From positions 76,688 to 140,687 of the forward strand of contig CAVTOY010000005.1 of the NCBI GenBank assembly GCA_963736445.1: a stretch of 64,000 bases of DNA, read 5' to 3'. The notes below the pieces were generated by a model. The model worked only from the letters and a program-made list of their open reading frames with translations. It was not told where the DNA came from and made no database searches. The position numbers and the translations under genes were made by a program. This document shows, in pieces, positions 1 through 9,962 of this stretch. The DNA is from Thiosocius sp963736445. GTDB taxonomy: Bacteria > Pseudomonadota > Gammaproteobacteria > Chromatiales > Chromatiaceae. Within the stretch, counting starts at the first letter, position 1. Every line of letters starts with the position of its first letter.

Positions 1-102
1 CGGCGTCTCTCCGGCAATCAGATTGTCTGCCGAGGCCGGGGCACTCGCCCCTGCAAAGAGCAGTGCCATCACGACCGGATATCCTTTCAAAGGACGCATC
101 AT
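1..102 (-). CDS. N-terminus of a secreted protein (cut by window start)
   Basis: The first 34 codons of a minus-strand gene are present: two Met codons, a charged stretch (RPLKG) and a hydrophobic run ending ASAPASADN, a typical Sec signal peptide with cleavage after ASA. A strong ribosome binding site (AGGAGG, complement of about 106-112) precedes the double ATG at 97-102. The mature protein lies outside the window, so its function is unknown. It is divergent from the cytochrome c gene and has its own -24/-12 promoter candidate at 175-190. Confidence 0.7.
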   Translation of the reverse strand, partial: MMRPLKGYPVVMALLFAGASAPASADNLIAGETP

Positions 103-174
103 CGACCCTCCTACCTTCGGTTTCCTCTTGACCCAAGTCCCGTCGGTAACTGGACGGGTTGGCATCATTGGTAT

Positions 175-190
175 CGCAACCTCTGTGCCA
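175..190 (-). promoter_or_regulatory. sigma-54 promoter candidate for the secreted protein at 1-102
   Basis: Minus-strand TGGCACAGAGGTTGCG matches the -24/-12 consensus TGGCACG-N4-TTGCW with exact GG-N10-GC spacing. The predicted transcript start, near 164, leaves a leader of about 60 nt before the ATG at 102. The stretch 103-767 holds no gene that I can support; it carries this site, the palindromes at 275-291 and 585-594, and the forward promoter at 676-691. Confidence 0.65.
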
Positions 191-274
191 CAGGGTGTTA
201 TGTGCTGATTTTATGAGGGTTTCTTTTTCCGCTTGCACTGTTGTGCCCGACATCGGCGCTGAAACCACGCCAGT

Positions 275-291
275 TTGTCAGTAGCCGACAA
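275..291. promoter_or_regulatory. palindrome TTGTC-N7-GACAA, possible enhancer site
   Basis: A perfect 5+5 inverted repeat centred about 94 bp upstream of the -24 element at 188-189, the usual distance for an NtrC-type activator site. That it is bound by such an activator is inferred from position and from similar TGTC/GACA palindromes near the other sigma-54 candidates here. Confidence 0.4.
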
Positions 292-584
292 CCATGGATC
301 ACGCCTTTGTGCCGCGCACCCTGCAGCGCCTCGTCCCACGCGAGGCCTACAGGGAATTAATTCCATCTGCGGAAGGGGCTTGCGTGACATTTTTGAAGTG
401 TTGAGGCCGAAGACGCCGGTGGGAACTTGATTCCTGCCATTTTGTCAGGCAGGGACGGAGCGGCGGGTCGATCTCTCGTCACGCGGGGCAAACTCCTGCC
501 CGACCGACGACCCGCCTGTCAATCTGGCATATTTATGCACGGCAACCGGCCTATCGAAGGGATAAGACGCGCTCTCTGCGCGCC

Positions 585-594
585 CTGTCGACAG
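585..594. promoter_or_regulatory. palindrome CTGTCGACAG, possible enhancer site
   Basis: A 10-bp perfect palindrome centred about 88 bp upstream of the -24 GG at 677-678. Its TGTC and GACA half sites abut, whereas in the other candidate sites they are separated, so it may not be the same operator. A further imperfect half match (GACAAAATGGC on the minus strand) lies at 436-446. Confidence 0.3.
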
Positions 595-675
595 CACCAG
601 GCCGACAGCCAGTTCTTTATTGCAAATAGCTTCGCCAGGTGTTCCGCGCTTTTATCAGGCACCCTGATGGGATAT

Positions 676-691
676 TGGTTCGTTCCTTGCT
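676..691 (+). promoter_or_regulatory. sigma-54 promoter candidate for cytochrome c and DUF302 genes
   Basis: TGGTTCGTTCCTTGCT has the TGG, CG and TTGCT elements of the -24/-12 consensus with GG-N10-GC spacing. The predicted start near 702 leaves a leader of about 65 nt before the cytochrome ATG at 768. Confidence 0.55.
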
Positions 692-767
692 ACATCACCG
701 ATCACGCCTTGTTTCTACAGGGGTGCTCCGCGCCCCAGCAGAACCCAGCCACAAGGAGGCAACGGGG

Positions 768-1631
768 ATGCGACTACTATTATCGCTACTATTGGTACCT
801 CTCTCGGTCCATGCGCTCGACATGGAAAACGCAAGACGGATCAACAAGACCTGCGCACTGTGCCACGGTCAGTACAGCCAGGGGACACCGGGGATGATGT
901 CGCCACGGCTAGCCGGGCTGCCAAAGGAATACATCGCCAAGGAGATGCGTTATTACCGGGACGGTAAGCGTGACTATGCGCCCATGGTGGTGACCTCGCA
1001 GATAAAAAACATGACCGACAAGGATATCGATGACATAGCCGAATACCTGGGCGATCTGGATATCCGCGAGATGGGGCTGCCGGAGATCCCCAAATATGAA
1101 GACGGCGACCCGGAGGCTGGCCGCAAGGTTTTCATGCGCGAATGCAAGGGTTGTCATGCGACAAACGGCCACGGCAAGCCACACAAGGGGATTCCGCCGC
1201 TCGCCGGCCAATATGCGAGCTATCTGCTAAACCAGATCGACCGCTTTCGAAGGAAGGCGCGTTTTCATGACGATGACCCGGAGGACGCCCTGTTCACCGA
1301 GTTTTCCTCCGCCGATCTCAACAACATCATCGCCTTCGTGACCCAACTTCCTCCGCACCCGTATACCGCCGACACCGAGCGCATGCTCGCAATGGCCGGG
1401 ATGGCGATCGATACGCAACCGGCGGCGTCGTTGCCTGCGATAGAGGCAAAGCCCGACGACGCCGGCATTGCCGGCCGTTTTCAGGTCACGCCGGCCGGGG
1501 AGATCTTGCTCAAGCCGAAATTCAACGATATCCGGGCGATTGCCGGACTGAAGGGCGACTTTCAGATCACCGCCGATGGCGAGATCCGCTTCCGGCCCGA
1601 TGCTGACCCCGACGCGACTCAATCGCGCTAG
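768..1631 (+). CDS. secreted diheme cytochrome c with a C-terminal DG-motif tail
   Basis: A 287-residue protein with a signal peptide (residues 1-16) and two heme c motifs, CALCH (29-33) and CKGCH (126-130), each in a class I cytochrome domain resembling cytochrome c4/c553. It should act as a periplasmic electron carrier. The start at 768 is chosen because AAGGAGG precedes it and the signal peptide begins there; an upstream in-frame ATG at 639 lacks both. Residues from about 232 to the end are outside the cytochrome fold and contain two similar segments, GRFQVTPAGEILLKP and GDFQITADGEIRFRP, which recall the repeats of the proteins at 2272-4504. The DUF302 gene follows 38 bp downstream, probably in one operon. 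Its redox partner is not evident. Confidence 0.85.
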   Translation: MRLLLSLLLVPLSVHALDMENARRINKTCALCHGQYSQGTPGMMSPRLAGLPKEYIAKEMRYYRDGKRDYAPMVVTSQIKNMTDKDIDDIAEYLGDLDIREMGLPEIPKYEDGDPEAGRKVFMRECKGCHATNGHGKPHKGIPPLAGQYASYLLNQIDRFRRKARFHDDDPEDALFTEFSSADLNNIIAFVTQLPPHPYTADTERMLAMAGMAIDTQPAASLPAIEAKPDDAGIAGRFQVTPAGEILLKPKFNDIRAIAGLKGDFQITADGEIRFRPDADPDATQSR

Positions 1632-1669
1632 TTCTCCGGCAACGACGCTACCATACTCAGGAAAACATC

Positions 1670-2185
1670 ATGATCAAAAAATCCTGTCGCATCATCATCA
1701 CCGCACTCTACATATTTCTCACGGCTGGTCACCCCGGTTGGGCGGAACAGGCCATCGGTGTGCAGGTGTCCGAGGTGAATCAGTCGATCGTGCAGGTGGC
1801 GCTACAGGAAGGCGTCACGCCTGAATCCGCGGCCAATGCGATGATCCGGAAGGCATCTGAGATCAACCTGAGATTCGTCGGGCGGCAGCGAATCTACCGG
1901 CAGTTTCGCGAGCAGGGCAAGGTTTCGGGACACCTGGAAATTTTTCAATTCTGTGACCTCGACGATGCCCACAACCTGATTCAGCTGAATCCCATATTTG
2001 CGGCCTTCATGCCTTGTCGAATCGCCATGGTCGAAGACAAGAAAGGCCTTATCTGGCTGATGACCTTCAACCTGGACATGGTCATCGATAACAACATGCT
2101 GACACCGGCGGAAGGCGAAATTGCGATCAGGGTCAACCAGAACATGCTCAAGGTGCTGGTGGCCGGCGCAACGAGCAAATCCTAA
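1670..2185 (+). CDS. secreted DUF302-family protein
   Basis: A 171-residue protein with a signal peptide ending at WAEQA (about residue 25). The rest resembles DUF302: an FCD motif, then a segment with MPCRIAMVEDKKG followed by hydrophobic strands and an N-rich turn. DUF302 proteins are small alpha/beta proteins of uncertain function, often encoded near cytochromes and sulfur-metabolism genes. It follows the diheme cytochrome and probably shares its sigma-54 promoter. Two cysteines (in FCD and PCR) could form a disulfide or bind a cofactor; this is a guess. Confidence 0.75.
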   Translation: MIKKSCRIIITALYIFLTAGHPGWAEQAIGVQVSEVNQSIVQVALQEGVTPESAANAMIRKASEINLRFVGRQRIYRQFREQGKVSGHLEIFQFCDLDDAHNLIQLNPIFAAFMPCRIAMVEDKKGLIWLMTFNLDMVIDNNMLTPAEGEIAIRVNQNMLKVLVAGATSKS

Positions 2186-2271
2186 GCTGGATAACAGGGC
2201 CGCCACCTGCGCACGTGCCCTGCCTACAACGGTCAAATTTTGTAGTCACCGACCTGTGACGGCGCAGCCTT

Positions 2272-3192
2272 TCAATACAGGGCAATGATGGTTCCGTTCT
2301 CGCGAATGAGCAGCTGGTTGCGCAGGGTGTGCGGCGCCACAGCATCGACGATGCTTACGACGAACAGCTGATTGACCTTCCTTGCTTTGCCGACTGCGTA
2401 ATCGGCCTGACCGAACTGCGCCATCCATGCGGTGCTCAGTATCAGGGCCTTTTCCTCGGAATCGACAGGTAGCTGAACCTCTTCCGCGACCAGCGTGATG
2501 CCTTCACAATAACCAGTCGGGGTGATGTCAGGGGCTTCGCGGATAGGCGGTGCTTCAACGGCGGCGGGGGGTGGATAGACGATCATCGAGCCGTCCGAAT
2601 TCATCCGCACCGTCCAGCCTTTTTCTTCGAGCACCTGGCGGAAACGCGCAGTTGGCTTGCCAGCGGGTAGCTGATCGATAGCGGCTGCCGCGGGTTCAGC
2701 GTGCCCCACGCTTGCGGCGCCGGCAGTCGCGACCGGTTCAATGGCGGCAGGACTCATTGGCATCAGCAGAGTGTTGCCGTCCATGTCCGTCAGAATCCGC
2801 CAACCACGTTCGCGCAGCATCTCGCGGATATCGGGTGATGTGGGTGGCCTGATTGGTCGCAGTAACATGTCGCCCTGCGCATTGGTTTCTAACAACCAAC
2901 CGCGTTCAAGTAAGAGTCGACGTAAGTCCACCTGAGCGACGTCCGAAACGGCGACTTCTTTGCCCTGATCTGCCGCGGTGAGCGGCTGCGCGGGCTGATA
3001 GTAGACGTTTCCCTCGGCGTCCGATTGATATCGCCAGCCCTGCTGTTCCAACAAATTGGGAAGTTCCGAAACTGTTCCCTGAACGGTTGAGGCGGCCAGG
3101 GCGCCGAACGGTAGGCTAATGAGCAGCGCAAACACGGCGGTGCGACACCTCGCTGTTTCGAAATGGATAGGCCGGCTGGCCATAATGCGCAT
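2272..3192 (-). CDS. secreted protein with four GW...DG repeat modules
   Basis: A 306-residue exported protein (signal peptide to about residue 35, ending LAAST). The start at 3192 follows AGGAGG; an ATG at 3252 has no such site. Four diverged modules of about 30 residues share the pattern L-x3-L-x3-GW-x6-DG-x4-P, with tryptophans at 53, 99, 131 and 193. The C-terminal third, from about residue 225, is different and includes VVSIVDAVAPHTLRNQLL. The gene lies 91 bp downstream of a second GW/DG repeat protein in the same orientation. I do not recognise the family. A periplasmic or outer-surface binding role is possible but unsupported. Confidence 0.75.
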   Translation of the reverse strand: MRIMASRPIHFETARCRTAVFALLISLPFGALAASTVQGTVSELPNLLEQQGWRYQSDAEGNVYYQPAQPLTAADQGKEVAVSDVAQVDLRRLLLERGWLLETNAQGDMLLRPIRPPTSPDIREMLRERGWRILTDMDGNTLLMPMSPAAIEPVATAGAASVGHAEPAAAAIDQLPAGKPTARFRQVLEEKGWTVRMNSDGSMIVYPPPAAVEAPPIREAPDITPTGYCEGITLVAEEVQLPVDSEEKALILSTAWMAQFGQADYAVGKARKVNQLFVVSIVDAVAPHTLRNQLLIRENGTIIALY

Positions 3193-3283
3193 GGTTGAAA
3201 CCTCCTCGCTGCGCGTGATTACTGGACGGCCATTCCGGCCGAGACTAGACATGGCCTAGCAGCCTCCCGGATCAGCCCTTCTG

Positions 3284-4504
3284 CTAAGGAGCTGCCGCCG
3301 CCCACGGCGGCCGGGGAGGCATCCAGTAACCGTTCTCCTGCGCGCGGCGCCTCAACTGCTGGTAGTAAAAATTGCGGTATTCGTCGCGCGCCGGTCCCTG
3401 CAGCGCCTTCATTGCAACCGAATGCGTCGCGACCTCGTCACTGCTCATGATGCGGAATTCCGGCTCCATCTGCGACGGCTGTTCCGCAGCGGGCGGCGCC
3501 TGATACGCTGCATCCGGTGACCGATAGATCATGCTGCCGTCCGCGGCCACGGTGCCGACCCAACCCTGCCTCTCCAGTTCGCCGCGCAGCTGTTCAGCCA
3601 CGCCCGGCGGCGGGGCATCCGGCACAGCAGGCTTGCGATAGATCATGCTGCCGTCCGCGGCCGTCGAGGCGCTCCAGCCCTGCGCCTCCAGCTGCCGGCG
3701 CAGCTGAGCGGCGACCAAGCCTTCACCTGCGGTGGCCGGCGGCGGGGCTTCCAGCACAGCAGGCTTGCGATAGATCATGCTGCCGTCCGCGGCCGTCGAG
3801 GCGCTCCAGCCCTGCGCCTCCAGCTGCCGGCGCAGCTGAGCGGCGACCAAGCCTTCACCTGCGGTGGCCAGCGGCGGGGCTTCCAGCACAGCAGGCTTGC
3901 GATAGATCATGCTGCCGTCCGCGGCCGTCGAGGCGCTCCAGCCCTGCGCCTCCAGCTGCCGGCGCAGCTGAGCGGCGACCAAGCCTTCACCCGCGGCGGC
4001 CGGCGGCGGGGCATCCGGCACGGCAGGCTTGCGATAGATCATGCTGCCGTCCGCGGCCGTCGAGGCGCTCCAGCCCTGCGCCTCCAGCTGCCGGCGCAGC
4101 TGAGCGGCGACCAAGCCTTCACCTGCGGTGGCCGGCGGCGGGGCTTCCGGCACAGCAGGCTTGCGATAGATCATGCTGCCGTCCGCGGCGACGCTGCCCA
4201 GCCAGCCCTGCTGCACGAGCTGCTGGTGCAGCCGCTCGGCCAGGGACATTTCTCCGGTTTCGACAGATTCTGCTGGCTGCTGCTCCGATACGCCCGGTTT
4301 TCGATAGACCACACTACCGTCCGCACCTTCGCCGCGCGCCCAGCCGTTGACGGTCAGTGCATCACCCAGCTGGGTCGAGAGTCCTTCGCCGGCCGCTGCA
4401 GTCCGCAGAAACCCCACTGCCGTCTCGCTCCATACCGGGGAGCCAGAGAGCAGGCAGGCAAGCAATGCGGCAGAAACGGTGGTTGCGGCACCAGGGCTCT
4501 TCAT
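3284..4504 (-). CDS. secreted protein with seven GW...DG repeat modules
   Basis: A 406-residue protein with a clear signal peptide (residues 1-26, ending VWSETA) and an AAGGAG site before the ATG at 4504. Seven modules of the pattern QLxxQLExQGW-x6-ADGSMIYRKP follow, with tryptophans at 55, 101, 145, 189, 233, 277 and 315. The central four are spaced exactly 44 residues apart, joined by Pro/Ala linkers (APPPA), and nearly identical, also in DNA. The C-terminus has an unrelated helical segment (YRNFYYQQLRRRAQENGYW). The same module occurs in diverged form in the next gene. A sigma-54 promoter candidate lies at 4568-4583, and the gene is divergent from a sigma-54 two-component system. Function unknown. 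Confidence 0.8.
   Translation of the reverse strand: MKSPGAATTVSAALLACLLSGSPVWSETAVGFLRTAAAGEGLSTQLGDALTVNGWARGEGADGSVVYRKPGVSEQQPAESVETGEMSLAERLHQQLVQQGWLGSVAADGSMIYRKPAVPEAPPPATAGEGLVAAQLRRQLEAQGWSASTAADGSMIYRKPAVPDAPPPAAAGEGLVAAQLRRQLEAQGWSASTAADGSMIYRKPAVLEAPPLATAGEGLVAAQLRRQLEAQGWSASTAADGSMIYRKPAVLEAPPPATAGEGLVAAQLRRQLEAQGWSASTAADGSMIYRKPAVPDAPPPGVAEQLRGELERQGWVGTVAADGSMIYRSPDAAYQAPPAAEQPSQMEPEFRIMSSDEVATHSVAMKALQGPARDEYRNFYYQQLRRRAQENGYWMPPRPPWAAAAP
3631..4158 (-). repeat. four near-identical 132-bp tandem repeats inside the GW/DG gene
   Basis: The phrase GCTTGCGATAGATCATGCTG recurs on the plus strand at 3631, 3763, 3895, 4027 and 4159, exactly 132 bp apart, enclosing four units that differ by only a few bases, mostly in the Pro/Ala linker. 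The period is 44 codons, so copy number can change without breaking the frame. The fifth occurrence begins a more diverged unit. Such uniformity indicates recent duplication or homogenisation. Confidence 0.95.
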
Positions 4505-4567
4505 GATCCGACTCCTTACTCGTCCGGTTGGGTCGTTGCGACGCAGAGATACGTCTGCATTAGCTTA

Positions 4568-4583
4568 GGCAATATGCACGCCA
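4568..4583 (-). promoter_or_regulatory. sigma-54 promoter candidate for the GW/DG repeat operon
   Basis: Minus-strand TGGCGTGCATATTGCC fits TGGCACG-N4-TTGCW with GG-N10-GC spacing. The predicted start near 4557 leaves a leader of about 53 nt to the ATG at 4504. Confidence 0.6.
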
Positions 4584-4691
4584 TCGCTTGGTCGTATTCG
4601 CACTTCAGTCGCGCGATCAGCGACTTACCGCGCCGCTGCTCGCGCCAGCGCGGTTGTGGCCGCCGGCAAGGCCGCCGCCGCGATCGTCCGA

Positions 4692-4706
4692 CTGACAAAA
4701 TGTCAG
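4692..4706. promoter_or_regulatory. palindrome CTGACA-AAA-TGTCAG, candidate activator site
   Basis: A perfect 6+6 inverted repeat with a 3-nt spacer, centred about 117 bp upstream of the -24 element at 4581-4582 and about 100 bp upstream of the sensor-kinase start. Its core GACAAAATGTC recurs exactly at 45976-45986. It is placed to serve the repeat operon and perhaps to autoregulate the two-component system; binding is inferred. Confidence 0.55.
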
Positions 4707-4802
4707 GGAAATATCCGCCCACTTCCTTAGAATCTACACAATTGGGTTGCCGTGTCGTTCGCCTGACCGCAAGCTGACGCGTCAATGCGGGAGGTGTTTG
4801 TC

Positions 4803-6643
4803 TTGCACTGGTTTCGTTCGCGACTGAACAGAAAGTTCGCCCTTGGGACCGCCGGCGGCCTGCTCGCCAGCTCGCTGCTTTTCCTGGTGCTGTTTCTCGC
4901 GCTCTATCGCGGCGAACTCGCCGACGAACGCGCCGCGGCCGCCGCACAGGTGAATCAGCTGCTGCAGACCTCGTTGGAGAACGCCATGTTGAAGCGCGAC
5001 CTCGACGGACTGAGGGTGATCGTCGATCGTCTGGGTCGGCAGCCCGGCATAGAGGCCGTGTTCATCACCAATCCCGCCGGCGAGATCCGCTTCGCCAGCG
5101 ATCCAACGCTGCTTGGCGGTTTTCAGCCGAACGACCCGGATCGGCGCACCGCCTTCACCGATTTCGTCGAGAACGCCAAAGCACGCGAGATCCTGCGCAG
5201 CGTCAACCCGGTCTCCAACAAGGCCACGTGCATGGAATGCCACGGCCCAGCCGACCAGCATCCGGTGAACGGCATCCTGTATGTGGACTACGATGCCGTG
5301 CCGATCCGGCACAAGGCACAGCGCACCACGCTGTTGTTGATGGGTTCGGGCGCGATGATCGTGCTGCTCAACATCGCCGGCGGTTGGTGGTTCATCCAGC
5401 GCTACGTCATCGGCCCCGTTACCAGACTCACCGTCACCAGCCAGGCCCTGGCGCAAGGCGATCTGGACAGTCGCGCGCACCCGCAGGGCAACGATGAGCT
5501 GGCGCAGCTCGGCCATGCCTTCAACCGCATGGCCGCACAGCTGCAGGAGCGTATCAACGAGTCGGAACAGCAGCGCGGCTTCCTGCAGGACCTCATCGAC
5601 GCCATCCCGGACGGGGTCAGGGTGATCGGACCGGATTACCGGGTGCTCATGACCAACCAGGCGTATCGCCATCAGCTTGGGCTGGGCGATACAGACGGTG
5701 TCAACGACACCTGCCACCGCGTGTCCCACCAGTCGGCGCATCCCTGTCCGCGCACGCTGACCACCTGCCCGGTGCAGGAGATCGCATTGCATGCGCGTCC
5801 GGTCAAGGCCCTGCATCGGCACTACGACACCGCCGGCCAGGTCAGCGATGTCGAGATCTACGCGGCGCCGCTGACGGCCACCATCGACGGCAGACCCCAG
5901 ACACTGGTGGTCGAGTCGATTCGCGACCTGTCGAAACAGATTCAGTACTCTCATGAACAAAAACTGTCTGAACTGGGCAAGCTGGCGACTGGGGTCGCGC
6001 ACGAGATCCACAACCCGCTCGCCTCGGTGCGGTTGGCGCTGGACGGCCTGCGCCGCGGGGTCAACGATACCGACCCGGAGATCGTCGAGTACCTCGAACT
6101 GGTGGATCAGGAGGTCGACAAATGTGTCGAAGTGACCGAGCGCCTCCTGCGCCTGGGCATGACGCCCCCTGAGGAACCCGAACTGGTCGAGGTGGCATCC
6201 GTGGTGGAGGACACGCTTGCCCTCCTGCATTGGGAGGCCGAGCAGCTGGGTGTCTCGCTGGCGTTAGAACTCCCGCCAGGACTTCGGGTAATGGCCAGTG
6301 ACAGCGAACTGCGCATGGTGGTGCTGAACCTGGTGCACAACGCTTTCCATGCAATGCCGAAGGGCGGCGGGCTGAAGGTGTCCAGCCGCAGCGCCGACGG
6401 GTGGATTGTCATCGCCGTGCATGACCAGGGTATCGGCATCGAGCCGGACAGGCTGGCACGTATCTTCGATCCCTTCTACAGTCGACGTGCCGATGGATCC
6501 AAGGGGGTGGGCCTGGGCCTGTCGATCGTGCGCACCATCATCGAGAACTACGGCGGCAGAATCGAGGTGGCGAGTGGGGCCAGCCAGGGCAGCGTGTTTT
6601 CGGTTTTCCTGCCGGATGCGGCGGGCGCGAACGAGGCGACACT

Positions 6644-6647
<4 letters not shown>
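4803..6647 (+). CDS. membrane sensor histidine kinase with periplasmic CXXCH motif
   Basis: About 614 residues. Two membrane segments (roughly 15-35 and 180-200) enclose a periplasmic sensor domain with one CMECH motif (residues 143-147), a potential covalent heme c site. Next come HAMP, a PAS domain with several Cys and His residues (CHRVSHQ, HPCP, CPVQ), a HisKA box with phospho-acceptor His400 in AHEIHNP, and a HATPase_c domain (DQGIGI, GVGLGLSIV). TTG at 4803 is preferred because GGGAGGT lies 7 nt upstream; the in-frame ATG at 4785 has no ribosome site. The gene overlaps the response-regulator gene by 4 nt. The heme motif suggests sensing of redox state, oxygen, NO or a similar ligand; this is inference. 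Confidence 0.9.
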
Positions 6648-7996
<1,349 letters not shown>

Positions 7997-8074
7997 GACT
8001 CTGCGCGCAGCCCGGTCGATACCGGAACTCGACCGCAACAAGGACTCAGCCGAGGAATTGGTGAGATAAGCGGG

Positions 8075-8091
8075 CTAGCCTGCATGTTGCA
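8075..8091. repeat. left arm of a perfect 17-bp inverted repeat
   Basis: CTAGCCTGCATGTTGCA is the exact reverse complement of 10311-10327. It ends one base before the group II intron's GTGCG. The match does not extend on either side. Confidence 0.9.
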
Positions 8092-8591
8092 GTGCGCCGT
8101 GAAAAGGCGCGTTCTCTCAGTGGGTGAGATTCCCACCCGGCATCTATCGCTCCAGCCGGTAGCAATCGGAGCGGCTGTGGAGGTAACGAAGCAGTCGAAG
8201 CCTTCGATGTAGAAGGTCATTTAGTGACTTGGCGAGCATGCAGGCCGAACGAGTAGTGAACGCTGAGCAGGCCTCGAAAAGGGCAATGCGGAAGCCGACC
8301 CGCCTGTAATTCGGGGAAGGCCGCTGTTGCTGGGGAAGCGAGCGATGAACGCACCCAGTGGTTCCGCCGGGGTAGTGGCGACGGCATGCATGTACAAGGG
8401 AGAACGACGCAACACGGGAAGCCCCAGATGGAGGCGCGGCGTGTGCGCCAACCGGCAACCCGCGAGGGCCAGGCCGGGCCGACTGGGGTGGCGGGAGGCC
8501 CGTATTACCGTTGAGGCCGGGTAATGCCGGTGGAGGGAAGGGGCCTCAGTTCGAGGGCAGTGTTAAAAGAGGTGAGGTAGAGGAGACTGGC

Positions 8592-9917
8592 ATGGGCCTA
8601 CAAGCTCCGGAAAAGCTACAGAAACTTCAGCAGGCACTTCATGCGAAAGCGAAGGAGTCGCCCGATTTTCGTTTCTATGCCCTGTACGACAAGATCTACC
8701 GGGGAGACATTCTCGCCCACGCCTTTCGGCTGGCCCGCAGTAATGGGGGCAAGCCGGGGGTAGACGGTGAGGACTTCGCGCAGATCGAGGCGTACGGGGT
8801 CGAGCGGTGGTTGGGTGAGCGGGCGCAAGCCTTGAAGGAGAAGCGCTACCGGGCGAGTCCGGTGCGCCGGGTCTATATCCCCAAACCGAACGGCAAGCAG
8901 CGGCCGTTAGGCATACCCACGATCCGTGATCGGGTGGTCCAGACGGCGGCGGTGTTAGTACTGTCACCGATCTTCGAGGCCGACCTGCAACCGGCGCAGT
9001 ATGCCTATCGGGAAGGACGCAACGCCCATCATGCGGTGCGCCATGTCCACAAGTTGCTCAACACGGGTTACACGGACGTCATTGATGCGGATCTGTCAGG
9101 CTACTTTGACGCGATCCCACACGCTGAGCTGATGCAGAGCGTGGCGCGGCGGATCAGTGATCGCCACGTCCTGGCTTTGATCAAGCAGTGGCTGGTGGTG
9201 GCGGTCGAAGAGGATGACGGGCGTGGTCGAAGGAAACGCACCACACGGGCGAAGGATAGCAAGCGCGGTATCCCGCAAGGGGCACCGATCTCGCCGCTGC
9301 TCAGCAACCTGTACATGCGCCGTTTCCTGCTGGGGTGGAAAACGTTGGGACTGGAGGATCGTCTTCAGGCCCGGATCGTCAATTTTGCCGATGACTTTGT
9401 CATTTGCTGCCGAGGGACGGGTGAGTCGGCCATGGCGGCCATGCGGATGATGATGGAGCGGCTCAAGCTGACGGTCAACGAAACGAAGACTGGGCGTTGC
9501 CGGCTACCGCAGGAGCACTTCGATTTTCTGGGTTATACCTTCGGGCGGTGCTACTCGACGCAGACGGGGCGGGCCTATATTGGCACGCGCCCATCGACGA
9601 AGAGCATCCGGAAGGTATGCCGCACGATCAGCGAGGCGACCAGACGCCGATGGCTGCTGAAAGAACCCGAGGAGCAAGTTGTCGCACTGAACCGACTCCT
9701 TGTCGGTTGGGCCAACTACTTTTCCTTGGGGCCGGTCAGCAAAGCCTACAGGGCGGTAGACCGCCACGCGACCGAGCGGCTGCGCCGGTGGTTATGCAAG
9801 AAACACAAACAGTCGGGTCAGGGGACGGCACGCTTTCCTGACGAGTACCTCCATGGGGATTTGGGGTTGCAGCGACTGACGGTGCGTACGCAGAACTTTC
9901 CGTGGGCGAAGGCATGA
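8592..9917 (+). CDS. ltrA: group II intron reverse transcriptase/maturase
   Basis: A 441-residue LtrA-type protein: N-terminal RT-0/1 region (KPGVDGEDFAQ, YIPKPNGKQRPLGIPT), RT core with the catalytic FADD box (NFADDFVICCRG), RT 6-7 (FDFLGYTF), and a maturase/X domain with VGWANYF and a C-terminus ending NFPWAKA. No HNH endonuclease domain follows, so mobility would rely on other priming. The start at 8592 (ATGGGCCTACAAG) is preferred over an in-frame ATG at 8511 because AGAGGAG lies just upstream and the conserved sequence starts there. The protein splices its host intron and copies it into DNA targets. It appears full length. Confidence 0.95.
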   Translation: MGLQAPEKLQKLQQALHAKAKESPDFRFYALYDKIYRGDILAHAFRLARSNGGKPGVDGEDFAQIEAYGVERWLGERAQALKEKRYRASPVRRVYIPKPNGKQRPLGIPTIRDRVVQTAAVLVLSPIFEADLQPAQYAYREGRNAHHAVRHVHKLLNTGYTDVIDADLSGYFDAIPHAELMQSVARRISDRHVLALIKQWLVVAVEEDDGRGRRKRTTRAKDSKRGIPQGAPISPLLSNLYMRRFLLGWKTLGLEDRLQARIVNFADDFVICCRGTGESAMAAMRMMMERLKLTVNETKTGRCRLPQEHFDFLGYTFGRCYSTQTGRAYIGTRPSTKSIRKVCRTISEATRRRWLLKEPEEQVVALNRLLVGWANYFSLGPVSKAYRAVDRHATERLRRWLCKKHKQSGQGTARFPDEYLHGDLGLQRLTVRTQNFPWAKA

Positions 9918-9927
9918 GACCTCGTCC

Positions 9928-9962
9928 GAGCGCCGGATGCGGGAAATCCGCACGTCCGGTGC
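9928..9962 (+). ncRNA. group II intron domain V
   Basis: The stretch begins GAGCGCCGGATGCGGGAAAT and folds into the diagnostic hairpin: AGC catalytic triad, GCGG-GAAA-CCGC tip with a GAAA tetraloop, and a lower stem CGCCGGA/TCCGGTG. It starts only 10 nt after the reverse-transcriptase stop codon. Confidence 0.85.

Noticed and set aside
525..538. TGGCATATTTATGC upstream of the cytochrome c gene
   Set aside because: Spacing of 9 rather than 10; the site at 676-691 is better spaced and better placed.
639..767. Longer N-terminus for the diheme cytochrome (ATG at 639)
   Set aside because: It would bury the signal peptide 43 residues in, lacks a ribosome site and overlaps the sigma-54 promoter candidate.
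3517..4350. 277-residue plus-strand open frame with RPRPSRRSSPAPP repeats
   Set aside because: It is the antisense of the GW/DG repeat gene; its repetitiveness follows from the 132-bp tandem repeats, and it has no family resemblance.
4782..6230. 482-residue minus-strand open frame
   Set aside because: Antisense to the sensor kinase, whose HAMP, HisKA and ATPase motifs are clear.
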